DNA of 64,000 nucleotides. It comes from Bacilli bacterium (GTDB taxonomy: Bacteria > Bacillota_I > Bacilli_A > RF39 > UBA660). A program made the position numbers and the translations under genes. The notes below the pieces were generated by a model. It was not told the DNA's origin, searched no databases, and saw only the letters and a program-made list of their open reading frames with translations. Positions 1 through 8,755 of the stretch are shown piece by piece. The first letter of the stretch is position 1, and every line of letters starts with the position of its first letter. Location: contig JAFXPU010000001.1 in the NCBI GenBank assembly GCA_017527675.1, positions 1 to 64,000 on the forward strand. Direction: 5' to 3'.

Positions 1-248
1 AAACAGCATCAATAGAAGTATGTGTTTATAAGTTTAGAAAATCACATTTAACAGCAAAATGCCCAACAGTAAGGCAAGTATATAATTGGATTAATAATGG
101 TAAAATATTTTTAACTAAAGATAAGTTATGTTACAAAAAAGCAAGGGGTAAAAATAATAAAAGTGGGATGATGAAACATACTAAATGGAATCTTGATCAT
201 AAAACTGTTTTACCAATAAGTCTAAGGCCTAAATACATAAACAAAAGA
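1..248 (+). pseudogene. IS30-family transposase remnant (cut by window start)
   Basis: An open frame enters from the window edge and runs in phase into the sortase gene. It reads VRQVYNWINNGKI, then NLDHKTVLPISLRPKYINKR, which matches the middle of IS30-family transposases (second HTH region, then the 'G-x-S-I-x-x-RP-x-x-I-x-x-R' block that precedes the DDE catalytic core). The expected 'FGHWE.D' start of the DDE domain does not follow; the similarity stops at about 248 and the sortase leader begins. The element has therefore lost its catalytic half here. The start lies outside the window, so the inverted repeat cannot be seen. Family assignment is by motif recognition only. Confidence 0.72.
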
Positions 249-275
249 TATATAATAATTGAAGGTATTGATAAG

Positions 276-1274
276 ATGATAATAATAAAAATAATTGACA
301 AGTTAATTAATTTTATTGTAATTACTTTTTTTCTTATTGCTATCTTTTTTGCTGTTTATGCTTTATATGATGTAAAACTTGTTTTTGATGCATCAAAACT
401 ATCTGGAGATATTTTAAAATATAAACCTAATACTCAAGAAGATGGTAAGGTTACATTTAATCTTTTAGAGTTACAACAAAATGTTAATGAAGATATATGT
501 GGTTGGATAAGTATAGATGGCACTAATATTGATTATCCTATATTGTATTCTGAGAATAGTTTAGAATATTTATCTAAAACTTATGATGGAAAATATTCAC
601 CAGGTGGAAGTATATTTGTGGATACTAAAAATGATCGATATTTTAATGATGATTTTACCATTATATATGGACATAACTTATCTGGAAAGTTGATGTTTTC
701 CGATATTAAGTTATTTAAAGATCCAGAATTTTTTAAAGAACATCCAACCGGAAAGTTATATATTCAAGATAAAATATATGATTTAGAAATATATACATTT
801 AATAGTTTAGATTCTAACAAAGAATTTGTTTACCGTGTTGATAGTTATAAGGTAGGTCATAATGACAAATTAATAAAGCGATTTGAAGAAACTGCAACTA
901 ATAAGAGTGATTTGACTGTATCACCCGATGATAAGTTTGTAATGCTTTCAACATGTAATGGTGTTGGAACATCTAAACGTGCTGTATTATTTGCAAGATT
1001 GACAGAATCAACTAGTACGGATTTAGAAGTTGAGTCTCTAGATAAAGACGAAAAGAATAAAGAAAAACAAAGAGAAAGACAGGAATTTGACGAGAAAGTT
1101 AAGAAATATAATCCTGAAATTAAAAAATTAAATAAAAAAGATGGTTTATTTACTAAGATTAAAAATAATGTAAAAAAATATCTTTTAAATCCATATAATA
1201 TTATTTTATTTATTTTAATTATAATAACTATTGGAATATATATTAAAATTTACATGAAAAACAAAAAAAGATAA
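276..1274 (+). CDS. Class B sortase, membrane-anchored
   Basis: Cysteine transpeptidase of the sortase family, which joins surface proteins to peptidoglycan or pilin subunits on the outer membrane face. The ATG at 276 is preferred over the upstream ATG at 168 because GAAGG lies 10 nt upstream and everything before 276 is transposase remnant. An N-terminal membrane segment (about residues 7-30) is followed by the sortase domain with His133 (YGHNLSG), Cys227 (MLSTCNG) and Arg241 (LFARL), the catalytic triad. A charged linker then leads to a second, C-terminal membrane segment near residues 303-325, which is unusual for class B. No LPXTG-type substrate is visible nearby. Confidence 0.88.
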   Translation: MIIIKIIDKLINFIVITFFLIAIFFAVYALYDVKLVFDASKLSGDILKYKPNTQEDGKVTFNLLELQQNVNEDICGWISIDGTNIDYPILYSENSLEYLSKTYDGKYSPGGSIFVDTKNDRYFNDDFTIIYGHNLSGKLMFSDIKLFKDPEFFKEHPTGKLYIQDKIYDLEIYTFNSLDSNKEFVYRVDSYKVGHNDKLIKRFEETATNKSDLTVSPDDKFVMLSTCNGVGTSKRAVLFARLTESTSTDLEVESLDKDEKNKEKQRERQEFDEKVKKYNPEIKKLNKKDGLFTKIKNNVKKYLLNPYNIILFILIIITIGIYIKIYMKNKKR

Positions 1275-1287
1275 CCATCTTTTTTTG
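1263..1287 (+). terminator. Intrinsic terminator after sortase
   Basis: AAAAAAAGAT and ATCTTTTTTT form an all-AT-rich stem around a 4-nt loop, with the T-run inside the right arm. It overlaps the sortase stop codon. Short and weak, but correctly placed. Confidence 0.5.
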
Positions 1288-1386
1288 TTGAATAAAAAGA
1301 GCTATTACTAATAAATATAAATGATAATTCATTTATATTTTTTGGTTATTATGATATAATTTTTATAATAGTAAGGAAGATATTAT

Positions 1387-2382
1387 ATGAAAAGTGTATT
1401 GGTAACAGGGGCTGCTGGATTTATAGGATCTTATTTATGCAAAAGACTATTAAATGATAATTATAAAGTAATTGGTATAGATAACATGAATAATTATTAT
1501 GATGTTAGTTTAAAAGAATATCGATTAAATGAATTAAAAGAATATGATAATTTTATTTTTATAAATGGTAATATTGCCAATAAAGAATTAATTAATAATC
1601 TATTTAAAGAGTATAGACCAGACGCAGTTGTTAATTTAGCAGCTCAAGCAGGTGTAAGATATAGTGCTATTAATCCAGATTCTTATATTGAATCTAATAT
1701 AGTTGGTTTTTATAATATATTGGAAGGATGCCGAAATTATCCTGTTAAGCATTTAATTTTTGCTTCATCATCTAGTATTTATGGAGCAAATAGTAAAATA
1801 CCTTTTTCTGTCGATGATAAAGCTGATATGCCGGTAAGCTTATATGCAGCAACTAAAAAATCTGATGAACTATTAGCTTATAGTTATTCTAATTTGTATA
1901 ATATACCTGTTACTGGTTTAAGATTTTTTACAGTATATGGACCAGCTGGAAGACCAGATATGGCTTATTTTGACTTTGCTAATAAGTTTGTAAATAGGGA
2001 AAAAATAAAAATATTTAATTATGGTAATTTAAAAAGAGATTTTACATATATTGATGATATTATTGAAGGTATTATTTTGGTTATTAATAAAGAAGTTGCA
2101 AAAGATAATTTATATAAAATATATAATATTGGTAATTCTAAACCAGAAAGTTTACTAGATTTTATTAATATATTGCAAGATAAATTAATTAAATATAATA
2201 TATTACCACCTGATTTTGATTTTGATTCATATAAAGAATATATGCCAATGCAAGCTGGTGATATGTTAGAAACATATGCTGATATCCAAGAGTTAGAACG
2301 CGATTTTAATTTTAAACCTCGTGTTACATTAGAAGAAGGTTTAGATAATTTTATAAAATGGTATAGCAATTATTATAAGTAG
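1387..2382 (+). CDS. NAD-dependent UDP-sugar 4-epimerase (UDP-glucuronate 4-epimerase type)
   Basis: Extended short-chain dehydrogenase/reductase that interconverts UDP-glucuronate and UDP-galacturonate or a close relative. It has the N-terminal NAD-binding GAAGFIG, the SSSSIYG strand and the catalytic Tyr153-x3-Lys157 (YAATK). The IDNMNNYYD stretch after the second strand is typical of UDP-glucuronate epimerases. A TATAAT-like -10 box and AAGGAAG precede the ATG. The next gene makes UDP-glucuronate and starts 8 nt after this stop, so the two probably form one operon feeding a surface polysaccharide. Exact substrate is inferred. Confidence 0.85.
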   Translation: MKSVLVTGAAGFIGSYLCKRLLNDNYKVIGIDNMNNYYDVSLKEYRLNELKEYDNFIFINGNIANKELINNLFKEYRPDAVVNLAAQAGVRYSAINPDSYIESNIVGFYNILEGCRNYPVKHLIFASSSSIYGANSKIPFSVDDKADMPVSLYAATKKSDELLAYSYSNLYNIPVTGLRFFTVYGPAGRPDMAYFDFANKFVNREKIKIFNYGNLKRDFTYIDDIIEGIILVINKEVAKDNLYKIYNIGNSKPESLLDFINILQDKLIKYNILPPDFDFDSYKEYMPMQAGDMLETYADIQELERDFNFKPRVTLEEGLDNFIKWYSNYYK

Positions 2383-2390
2383 GTGAGTTT

Positions 2391-3560
2391 TTGAAAATAA
2401 CGGTTGTAGGAATTGGTTATGTTGGTCTATCACTTTCAACTTTATTAAGTCAAAAAAATGAGGTTATTGCCTTAGATATAGATTTAGATAAAGTGGATAA
2501 AATTAATAGACGAGTATGTCCAATAAAAGATGAATATATTGAAAATTTTTTTAAAGAAAAAGAGTTAAATTTAAAAGCAACAAATAAATATAATGAGGCC
2601 TTGAAGGATGCGGATTATGTTATTATTTGTACACCAACTAATTATGATGAAGATACCAATTGTTTTGATACTTCATCTGTAGAAGATGTTATAAAAAAGG
2701 TTTTAAGTATTTGTGACTCTTCCGTAACTATGGTTGTTAAATCAACTATACCTGTTGGCTTTATAGATAACATTAAAGATAAGTATAATATTGATAATAT
2801 TTTCTTTTCACCTGAGTTTTTAAGAGAGGGTAAGGCATTATATGACAATTTATATCCTTCGCGAATTATTATTGGAAATAAATCTAAAAAAGCTGAAATA
2901 TTTGCTAATTTATTAAAAGAAGCTGCTTTAAAAGTAGATATTCCAATTCTTTTTATGGATAGTAAGGAAGCTGAAGCTGTAAAATTGTTTTCCAATACTT
3001 ATTTAGCTTTAAGGGTCTCATATTTTAATGAATTAGATACATACGCGGAGTTAAAAGGATTGAATACAAAAGATATAGTTGATGGTGTTTGCCTTGATCC
3101 CCGTATTGGGGAATATTATAATAATCCATCTTTTGGTTATGGTGGATATTGTTTACCAAAGGATACTAAACAATTACTTGCTAATTATAAAAATATACCT
3201 CAAAATATTGTTGAGGCAATTGTTAAATCAAATAGTACAAGAAAGCAACACATAGCTCAAATGATAATAAATAAAAAGCCTAAAGTAGTAGGTATATATC
3301 GTCTAACAATGAAAGTTAATTCGGATAATTTTAGACAATCAGCAATACTAGATATAATAAAAATATTAAGAGACAATAATATTAAGGTTATTATTTTTGA
3401 ACCAATTATTTTAGAAAATACTTACGAAGGAATAGAAATTGTCCATGATTTTGAATTATTTAAAGATGTTGCTGATATTATAGTGGCTAATATAGTTGAT
3501 GAAAAATTAAAAAATATAGATAAGACTATATACACAAGAGATATATTTAAAAGAGATTAA
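2391..3560 (+). CDS. UDP-glucose 6-dehydrogenase
   Basis: Nucleotide-sugar dehydrogenase that oxidises UDP-glucose twice to UDP-glucuronate with NAD. Start is TTG, set by AGGTGAG 4 nt upstream. The N-terminal Rossmann motif is [15 protein letters not shown] and SPEFLREG follow; the catalytic cysteine is Cys254 in [10 protein letters not shown]. The C-terminal UDP-binding region carries [16 protein letters not shown]. At 389 residues it is the usual length. With the upstream epimerase it would supply UDP-glucuronate and UDP-galacturonate for capsule or wall polymers. Confidence 0.9.
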   Translation: MKITVVGIGYVGLSLSTLLSQKNEVIALDIDLDKVDKINRRVCPIKDEYIENFFKEKELNLKATNKYNEALKDADYVIICTPTNYDEDTNCFDTSSVEDVIKKVLSICDSSVTMVVKSTIPVGFIDNIKDKYNIDNIFFSPEFLREGKALYDNLYPSRIIIGNKSKKAEIFANLLKEAALKVDIPILFMDSKEAEAVKLFSNTYLALRVSYFNELDTYAELKGLNTKDIVDGVCLDPRIGEYYNNPSFGYGGYCLPKDTKQLLANYKNIPQNIVEAIVKSNSTRKQHIAQMIINKKPKVVGIYRLTMKVNSDNFRQSAILDIIKILRDNNIKVIIFEPIILENTYEGIEIVHDFELFKDVADIIVANIVDEKLKNIDKTIYTRDIFKRD

Positions 3561-3570
3561 ATAAAAAAAA

Positions 3571-3600
3571 ATGACATTATTTATCAAAATATGATATAAT
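3571..3600 (+). promoter_or_regulatory. Sigma-A-type promoter of the lipoprotein gene
   Basis: ATGACA at 3571 (-35) and TATAAT at 3595 (-10) are separated by 18 bp. The lipoprotein ATG follows at 3623 behind GGAGGA. Confidence 0.6.
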
Positions 3601-3622
3601 TTAATTGTAGGAGGAATTTAAA

Positions 3623-4768
3623 ATGCGTAAATTAAAATATTTTACAGTATTAATGCTAGTTGGTCTTTTAACTTTAACTGGATGTTCTATTAATTTTGGC
3701 GGTAGTGATTCAGCTAAAGGTACTGCTGAAGAAAGATTAGAAAAAGCATTAATCAAACTTGCCAATGCTGATAGCTTTACTGTTAAAGCATCAATGGAAG
3801 GTGAAATTGAAGATCAAGATGTAGCTGTTGATTTTATTATTAAATTAGCAAAAGATAATAAATATTATAATGTATATCTTGATATTGAATCATCTGCTGA
3901 TTCGTCTGATGATAGTTTTGAAATTGAAGGTTATTTATTAACTTCAAAAAAAGCAGTAGAATTATATCTTAACTTAAACGATGAGTGGGGTCATATTAAA
4001 ATTGATAATGATGACGTTGAAGATACTACTAAAATTGATGTAGACAAATATGCAACAGGTCTTGATGAAAAAGATGTTAAGAAAGAAATTAAAAATTTAA
4101 AAAGTGTTAAATTTGGTAAAACTAAAAATGGTTTAACTGAAATAATAGTAATTGTTGATAAGGATGAAATGGATGGATTAGGAACACAAGTTACAAAAGA
4201 TGTTGAGATGAGTGTTTATGTTGATAGTAAAAACAACATTAAAAAGGTTGTGTTAGATCCATCAAGTATTCCAGGATATGAAGGAATTGATGATGCTAAA
4301 TTTACTATTGAAATAAGTGATATTAATGAAACAAAAGTTAGTGTTCCAAAGAATGTTAAAAATAATGCTGAAGATATTGAAGTAGAAGAGTTACTTGGAG
4401 CAATTTTTGGTTTATTAGGCTTTGGTGGAAATATAGATGATCCAGAACCAATTCCAACACCAGTAGATGGAGATAAAATATTATCTTGTAGTCTTGTTGA
4501 AGAAGGTGTATCTGAAGAAGTTTCTGTAGCATTTAAAGATGATAAAATTGCAGGTGCTACTATTAAAATGATTTTATCAAGTGAAGAAGAAGCAAAACAA
4601 TATTATGAATTAATTAAAGCTTTCTCTGAAGATGAATATAAGGTTGAACTTTCTGGTAAAACAATTATTCTTTCTGGAGATTCTTTAATTGAAGATATGG
4701 ATGATATGACTATTGAAGATATGAAATCTCAATTTGAAACTGAAGGCGCAACTTGCACAATTAAATAA
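3623..4768 (+). CDS. Secreted lipoprotein, two-domain, function unknown
   Basis: 381 residues with a lipoprotein signal peptide: basic start, hydrophobic core and lipobox LTGC, Cys at about residue 21. Residues about 35-255 begin with AEERLEKALIKLANADSFTV and are rich in short strands, resembling LppX/DUF6612-type lipoprotein folds. After a proline-rich linker (DDPEPIPTPVDG) the last 95 residues look like the YehR/DUF1307 lipoprotein family. Own promoter and terminator; monocistronic. Probably anchored on the outer face of the membrane. Family links are tentative. Confidence 0.75.
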   Translation: MRKLKYFTVLMLVGLLTLTGCSINFGGSDSAKGTAEERLEKALIKLANADSFTVKASMEGEIEDQDVAVDFIIKLAKDNKYYNVYLDIESSADSSDDSFEIEGYLLTSKKAVELYLNLNDEWGHIKIDNDDVEDTTKIDVDKYATGLDEKDVKKEIKNLKSVKFGKTKNGLTEIIVIVDKDEMDGLGTQVTKDVEMSVYVDSKNNIKKVVLDPSSIPGYEGIDDAKFTIEISDINETKVSVPKNVKNNAEDIEVEELLGAIFGLLGFGGNIDDPEPIPTPVDGDKILSCSLVEEGVSEEVSVAFKDDKIAGATIKMILSSEEEAKQYYELIKAFSEDEYKVELSGKTIILSGDSLIEDMDDMTIEDMKSQFETEGATCTIK

Positions 4769-4778
4769 TTAAGTTTTT

Positions 4779-4807
4779 AAAAGACTATTTTACATAGTCT
4801 TTTTTTT
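4779..4807 (+). terminator. Intrinsic terminator after lipoprotein
   Basis: AAAAGACTA and TAGTCTTTT pair around a 7-nt loop, followed by a T-run. Confidence 0.8.
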
Positions 4808-4815
4808 GTGCTAAT

Positions 4816-4843
4816 ACACATTTTTAATTTAATTGCATACATT
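4816..4843 (+). promoter_or_regulatory. Putative sigma-E promoter of cotE
   Basis: CATACATT at 4836-4843 matches the -10 consensus of sporulation sigma-E (CATACAnT). ACACATTT at 4816-4823 is a weaker -35 with 12 bp between. cotE is known to be sigma-E dependent in Bacillus subtilis, and sigE lies in this window. Not tested. Confidence 0.5.
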
Positions 4844-4861
4844 ATAACGAGGAGTGATAAT

Positions 4862-5383
4862 ATGGCATCTTATAAAGAAATAGTTACTAAAGCAGTTATT
4901 GGTAAAGGTAAAAAGGCATTTAAAAATAGTTATACTATGGATGTTGAAAATAATCCTACAACAGTTTTAGGTTGTTGGGTTATAAATCATAAATTTAAAG
5001 GATATAAAAGTGGATCATCTATAGGAGTAGATGGCTCTTATGATGTTAATATTTGGTATTCATATGATAATGATTCTAAAACTTTAGTAGCTACTAAAAA
5101 TATAACTTATAATGATTTATTTAATCTTAAGGTAAATGAAGATGATAATGATTCAGAGATTATTGTTCGTGCTTTAAATCAACCTAATTGCTCAAATGTA
5201 TCTATTCATGATAATAAAATAGATTTTGATATTGAAAAGGAATTGGGTGTGGAAATAGTAGGCGATAAAAAACTTAAAATAGCAGTTGAAGATGATGAAG
5301 AACCATGGCAAATTCTAGATGATGAAGTAAGTGATGATGATTTAAAAGATATTGATCAAAGTGTTAATGAAGACTATCTATAA
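4862..5383 (+). CDS. cotE: Outer spore-coat morphogenetic protein CotE
   Basis: CotE assembles the outer coat of the endospore in the mother cell. The start at 4862 follows GAGGAGT; the open frame further upstream lies inside the preceding terminator. The protein starts MASYKEIVTKAVIGKGKK and has LGCWVINHKF, YDVNIWYSY, a QPNC motif and an acidic C-terminus (DDEEPWQ, then DDDLKDID), all matching CotE in order and spacing. At 173 residues it is close to the 181 of B. subtilis. It stands alone between two terminators. Its presence is strong evidence for endospore formation. Confidence 0.92.
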   Translation: MASYKEIVTKAVIGKGKKAFKNSYTMDVENNPTTVLGCWVINHKFKGYKSGSSIGVDGSYDVNIWYSYDNDSKTLVATKNITYNDLFNLKVNEDDNDSEIIVRALNQPNCSNVSIHDNKIDFDIEKELGVEIVGDKKLKIAVEDDEEPWQILDDEVSDDDLKDIDQSVNEDYL

Positions 5384-5411
5384 CGTGTCAAAATAATTGA
5401 TACGTTTTTTT
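5383..5411 (+). terminator. Intrinsic terminator after cotE
   Basis: ACGTGTCAA and TTGATACGT pair (one G-U) around a 4-nt loop and run into seven T. Confidence 0.8.
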
Positions 5412-5476
5412 GCTATTTACTTGTATAAAATGCTTAAATATTATATAATATTAATGTTAGTATTGGAGGAATTAAC

Positions 5477-6199
5477 ATGGAATTAAAGATACCAAACCAT
5501 GTTGCAATTATATGTGATGGTAATGGCCGCTGGGCTAAAGAAAGAGGACTAGCTCGTACTGCTGGTCATAAAGCAGGTTCAGAAATATTTACAACAACTA
5601 TTCCTGAAATATTTAAAATGGGAGTTAAAATTGTTAGTGTTTTTGTATTTTCTCGTGAAAACTTTAAGAGAAGTAAAGAGGAAGTTAATTTTTTAATGGA
5701 TTTATTTGTTAAATTATTTAATACAAAATTAAAAAAATATAAGGAAACTGATATAAAAGTAGTTTTTTCAGGTACTGATAAACCACTTGAAGATCGCGTT
5801 TTAAAAGCAATGGATAAAATAGTTGAAGAAACTAAGGATCACACTAAACATATATTAAATGTTTGTTTAAATTATAGTGGTGATTACGAAATAGTTGATG
5901 CTGCTAAAAAATTTGCACAAGATTATAAAGCTGGAAAAGTTAATCTTGATGATTTAACTACAGATAGTTTTTATAACTATTTATATCAACCATTAGATCC
6001 AATTGATTTATTAATACGTACTAGTGGTGAATATCGTTTATCTAACTTTATGTTATATCAATTAAGTTATGCTGAAATATGTTTTCCAAAAACATACTTT
6101 CCTGATTTTACTAAAGAAGAATTTATTAAATGCTTAGAAGAATATAGTAAAAGGGATAGAAGATTTGGGGGAATAAAAGATGAAGACAAGAGTAATTAG
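5477..6199 (+). CDS. uppS: Undecaprenyl diphosphate synthase
   Basis: cis-Prenyltransferase that makes the C55 lipid carrier for peptidoglycan and other wall polymers. Hallmarks are IICDGNGRWAKERG (catalytic Asp, P-loop-like), the RENFKRS region, and RTSGEYRLSNFMLYQ with AEICFP near the C-terminus. 240 residues, normal length. The end overlaps cdsA by 20 nt, indicating translational coupling. Confidence 0.96.
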   Translation: MELKIPNHVAIICDGNGRWAKERGLARTAGHKAGSEIFTTTIPEIFKMGVKIVSVFVFSRENFKRSKEEVNFLMDLFVKLFNTKLKKYKETDIKVVFSGTDKPLEDRVLKAMDKIVEETKDHTKHILNVCLNYSGDYEIVDAAKKFAQDYKAGKVNLDDLTTDSFYNYLYQPLDPIDLLIRTSGEYRLSNFMLYQLSYAEICFPKTYFPDFTKEEFIKCLEEYSKRDRRFGGIKDEDKSN

Positions 6200-6980
6200 T
6201 GCTATAATTGCTCTTCTAATCGCTATACCTATTTTAATAACTGGTGGTTTAATATTTAAAATAGCTATTGGTGTTTTAACACTACTTGGATTAAAAGAGT
6301 TTATAGATATCAAAGAAACAAAAAAACCATTACCTAATTTTATTAAAATTATTTCTTATTTTTTTGTAATTATGATTTTATTAAATTTAGAAGTGGATGA
6401 TAAGTTTATTGTTAATATGGATTTTAGACTTATTACCGGTTTATGTTTAGTAACATTTTTACCAGTTGTTTTATATCATGAACGTGAAAAATATAGTGTA
6501 AATGATGCATATTATGTTTTAGCATCAACTCTATTTTTAGGTGTATCTATGTCATTTTTAGATATCTATCGTTCTATGGGCATTGAATATATTATCTATT
6601 TATTTTTAATATCTATTGTTACAGATTCATATGCTTATTTTGTAGGATTACTTATTGGTAGACATAAACTACTTGAAGTAGTATCTCCTAAAAAAACTTG
6701 GGAGGGTAGTATTGGTGGAACAATCTTTGGTGTATTCATACCAACTATGTATTACATTAATTTTGTTAATACTGATGCTAATGTTTTAAATGTTATTTTA
6801 GTAACAACTTTCTTATCAATTATTGGTCAATTTGGAGATTTATTCTTCTCGGCTATTAAGAGATATTATGGTAAAAAAGATTTTTCAAATATCATGCCAG
6901 GACATGGTGGTATTTTAGATCGTTTTGATAGTATTATATTTATAATGCTTGCTTTTAGTTTCTTTTTAACAATTATTTAA
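6180..6980 (+). CDS. cdsA: Phosphatidate cytidylyltransferase
   Basis: Makes CDP-diacylglycerol from phosphatidate and CTP, the branch point of phospholipid synthesis. Polytopic membrane protein of 266 residues. The family signature is near the C-terminus: QFGDLFFSAIKRYYGKKD followed by MPGHGGILDRFDS. SPKKTWEGSIGG sits before the last helices. It lies between uppS and rseP, the common Bacillota order. Confidence 0.96.
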   Translation: MKTRVISAIIALLIAIPILITGGLIFKIAIGVLTLLGLKEFIDIKETKKPLPNFIKIISYFFVIMILLNLEVDDKFIVNMDFRLITGLCLVTFLPVVLYHEREKYSVNDAYYVLASTLFLGVSMSFLDIYRSMGIEYIIYLFLISIVTDSYAYFVGLLIGRHKLLEVVSPKKTWEGSIGGTIFGVFIPTMYYINFVNTDANVLNVILVTTFLSIIGQFGDLFFSAIKRYYGKKDFSNIMPGHGGILDRFDSIIFIMLAFSFFLTII

Positions 6981-6991
6981 GGAGATGAAAT

Positions 6992-8032
6992 ATGACAATT
7001 ATAACAATACTTTATTTTATACTAATCTTAGGTGTAATTGTTTTTGTTCACGAATTTGGTCATTTTATATTTGCTAAGAAAGCTGGTATTTATGTATATG
7101 AATTTTCTTTAGGTATGGGTCCTCGTATTTTTAAATTTAAAAGAAAAAATGATGAGACTGTTTATGCTATTCGTGTATTACCTATTGGGGGTTTTGTACA
7201 ATTAGCAGGGGAAGATCCAGAACTTGATAAAGATATACCAAAAGAAAAAAGATTGCAATCTAAAACTTGGATGCAACGTTTCTTAACAATGGTAGCTGGT
7301 GTTACCATGAACTTTATTTTAGCTATTGTAATATTATTTATTATTGCATTAGTAAATGGTGTATCACTTGATACAAGATATGTAACCGAAGTTGATAAGA
7401 CAGTTTATACTAATCTTGTTGATGGCGATAAAATCATTAAAGTTAATGGCCGCAAAACCAATAACTATGATAAATTAGCTTTAGAGATAGCTGCTTCTAA
7501 AAATTATGAATTTGATATGGTAGTTGTTTCTAAAGATAATGTTAAGAAAACAGTACATGTTAAAGCAAAAAAGACAAAAGATGAAAATAAAAATGAAGTT
7601 TATGACTTTGGCTTTAAGTTAACAGGTCATAAAAAGAAGGGTATTTTAGTATCATTACAATATGCCTTCTTAAAATTCTTTACAACTATTGAACAAATGA
7701 TATTTACGCTTATTTACTTATTTACAGGGCGTTTATCTTTAAAAATGTTATCTGGTCCTGTTGGACTTTATAGTGTAGTTGGTCAAGCTGCATCAAATGG
7801 CTTTTTAAATATTTTATCTTTAATAGCTTTATTTAGTATAAATGTAGGATTTATTAATATTTTGCCATTTCCAGCATTTGATGGTGGATGGGTAATGTTT
7901 TTAGTAATTGAAAAAATTAAAGGTAGTCCAGTTAAAGAAAAAACTCAAGCAATTATTAATGCTATAGGTTTTTATTTACTTATGTTATTAATGCTTTATA
8001 TAACATTCAATGATATATTAAAATTCTTTTAG
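6992..8032 (+). CDS. rseP: Site-2 intramembrane zinc metalloprotease RseP/RasP
   Basis: Cuts membrane-embedded anti-sigma factors and signal-peptide remnants. The zinc motif HEFGH lies in the first membrane helix (FVHEFGHFIFAKKAGI) and the second motif NILPFPAFDGGW near the C-terminus. One PDZ-like region lies between (about residues 125-210, with DGDKIIKVNGR). 346 residues, shorter than E. coli RseP, which has two PDZ domains. RBS AAGGAGATG. dxr, usually found between cdsA and rseP, is absent here. Confidence 0.94.
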   Translation: MTIITILYFILILGVIVFVHEFGHFIFAKKAGIYVYEFSLGMGPRIFKFKRKNDETVYAIRVLPIGGFVQLAGEDPELDKDIPKEKRLQSKTWMQRFLTMVAGVTMNFILAIVILFIIALVNGVSLDTRYVTEVDKTVYTNLVDGDKIIKVNGRKTNNYDKLALEIAASKNYEFDMVVVSKDNVKKTVHVKAKKTKDENKNEVYDFGFKLTGHKKKGILVSLQYAFLKFFTTIEQMIFTLIYLFTGRLSLKMLSGPVGLYSVVGQAASNGFLNILSLIALFSINVGFINILPFPAFDGGWVMFLVIEKIKGSPVKEKTQAIINAIGFYLLMLLMLYITFNDILKFF

Positions 8033-8043
8033 GGGGATATAGT

Positions 8044-8418
8044 ATGGCGTTAGAAGAAAAAGTAAAAGATATTATTACATTTTGTCCACACTATTATGAT
8101 ATTATTAATACCAGTTTTAGTGAGGATGATATAATAACTAAAAAACTAATTCAAGAATTCTGCGAGGATATATTCAATATTAGTAGTAATAATATGGGAA
8201 CTGTTAATCGTTTAAGAGTTCTTGATCTAGTAATGTATGAATATGTTTTAAAAAAGGATTTTTATCGTTTTGCAAAAGATTATTTTCAATCTAATGCCAA
8301 TAATATTGATGTTACTTATGATAATTTGTTATATAGTTTAGTTGAGGTATTTAAATTATTTACTTTTGAAAATGCCAAAGAAAATGAAGAAGAAAGTAAT
8401 GAAACCAGATGGTTATAA
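8044..8418 (+). CDS. Small acidic protein of unknown function
   Basis: 124 residues, 11 nt behind rseP with RBS GGGGGATA, so it is in the same transcript. Predicted mostly helical, soluble, with an acidic tail (NAKENEEESNE). I do not recognise a family. No signal peptide or membrane segment. Confidence 0.7.
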   Translation: MALEEKVKDIITFCPHYYDIINTSFSEDDIITKKLIQEFCEDIFNISSNNMGTVNRLRVLDLVMYEYVLKKDFYRFAKDYFQSNANNIDVTYDNLLYSLVEVFKLFTFENAKENEEESNETRWL

Positions 8419-8461
8419 TTACTTCTTTTTTTTTACCTCATATAATATAAAGAGGTGGAAT

Positions 8462-8734
8462 ATGTATAAAAAAATTAATTATCAAGACTATTTAAGGTTA
8501 AAAGATGAAGCAGTTATAATTGATGTTAAAGATGAAAAAGACTATTTAGTTAATCATTTAGATAAATCTATAAATATTCCAATTAATAAAATAGTTAGTA
8601 TTTTAAATATTGTTAAAGATAAAAATAAGAAAGTAATAGTATATTGTTCTAATGGTAAAAGAAGTTATATAGCTGCACGTTCTTTAATTAATTTAGGTTA
8701 TAAATATGTTTATGATTTAGACACAAAAAAATAG
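8462..8734 (+). CDS. Single-domain rhodanese (sulfurtransferase)
   Basis: 90 residues starting at the ATG behind AGAGGTGG; the open frame upstream of it lies in the 3' end of the previous gene. It is one rhodanese domain with VIIDVKDEKDYLVNHLDKS at the N-terminus and the active-site loop CSNGKRS, whose Cys would carry the persulfide. Probably a cytosolic sulfur-relay protein. Substrate unknown. Confidence 0.88.
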   Translation: MYKKINYQDYLRLKDEAVIIDVKDEKDYLVNHLDKSINIPINKIVSILNIVKDKNKKVIVYCSNGKRSYIAARSLINLGYKYVYDLDTKK

Positions 8735-8755
8735 GTTTAAAACCTATTTTTATTT
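8726..8755. terminator. Bidirectional intrinsic terminator
   Basis: AAAAATAGGTTT and AAACCTATTTTT form a stem with T-runs on both strands. It serves the rhodanese gene and the convergent DUF853 gene, whose stop codon lies inside it. Confidence 0.8.

Noticed and set aside
168-275. Upstream ATG at 168 as sortase start
   Set aside because: Residues before 276 are IS30 transposase sequence, and a ribosome site fits the ATG at 276.
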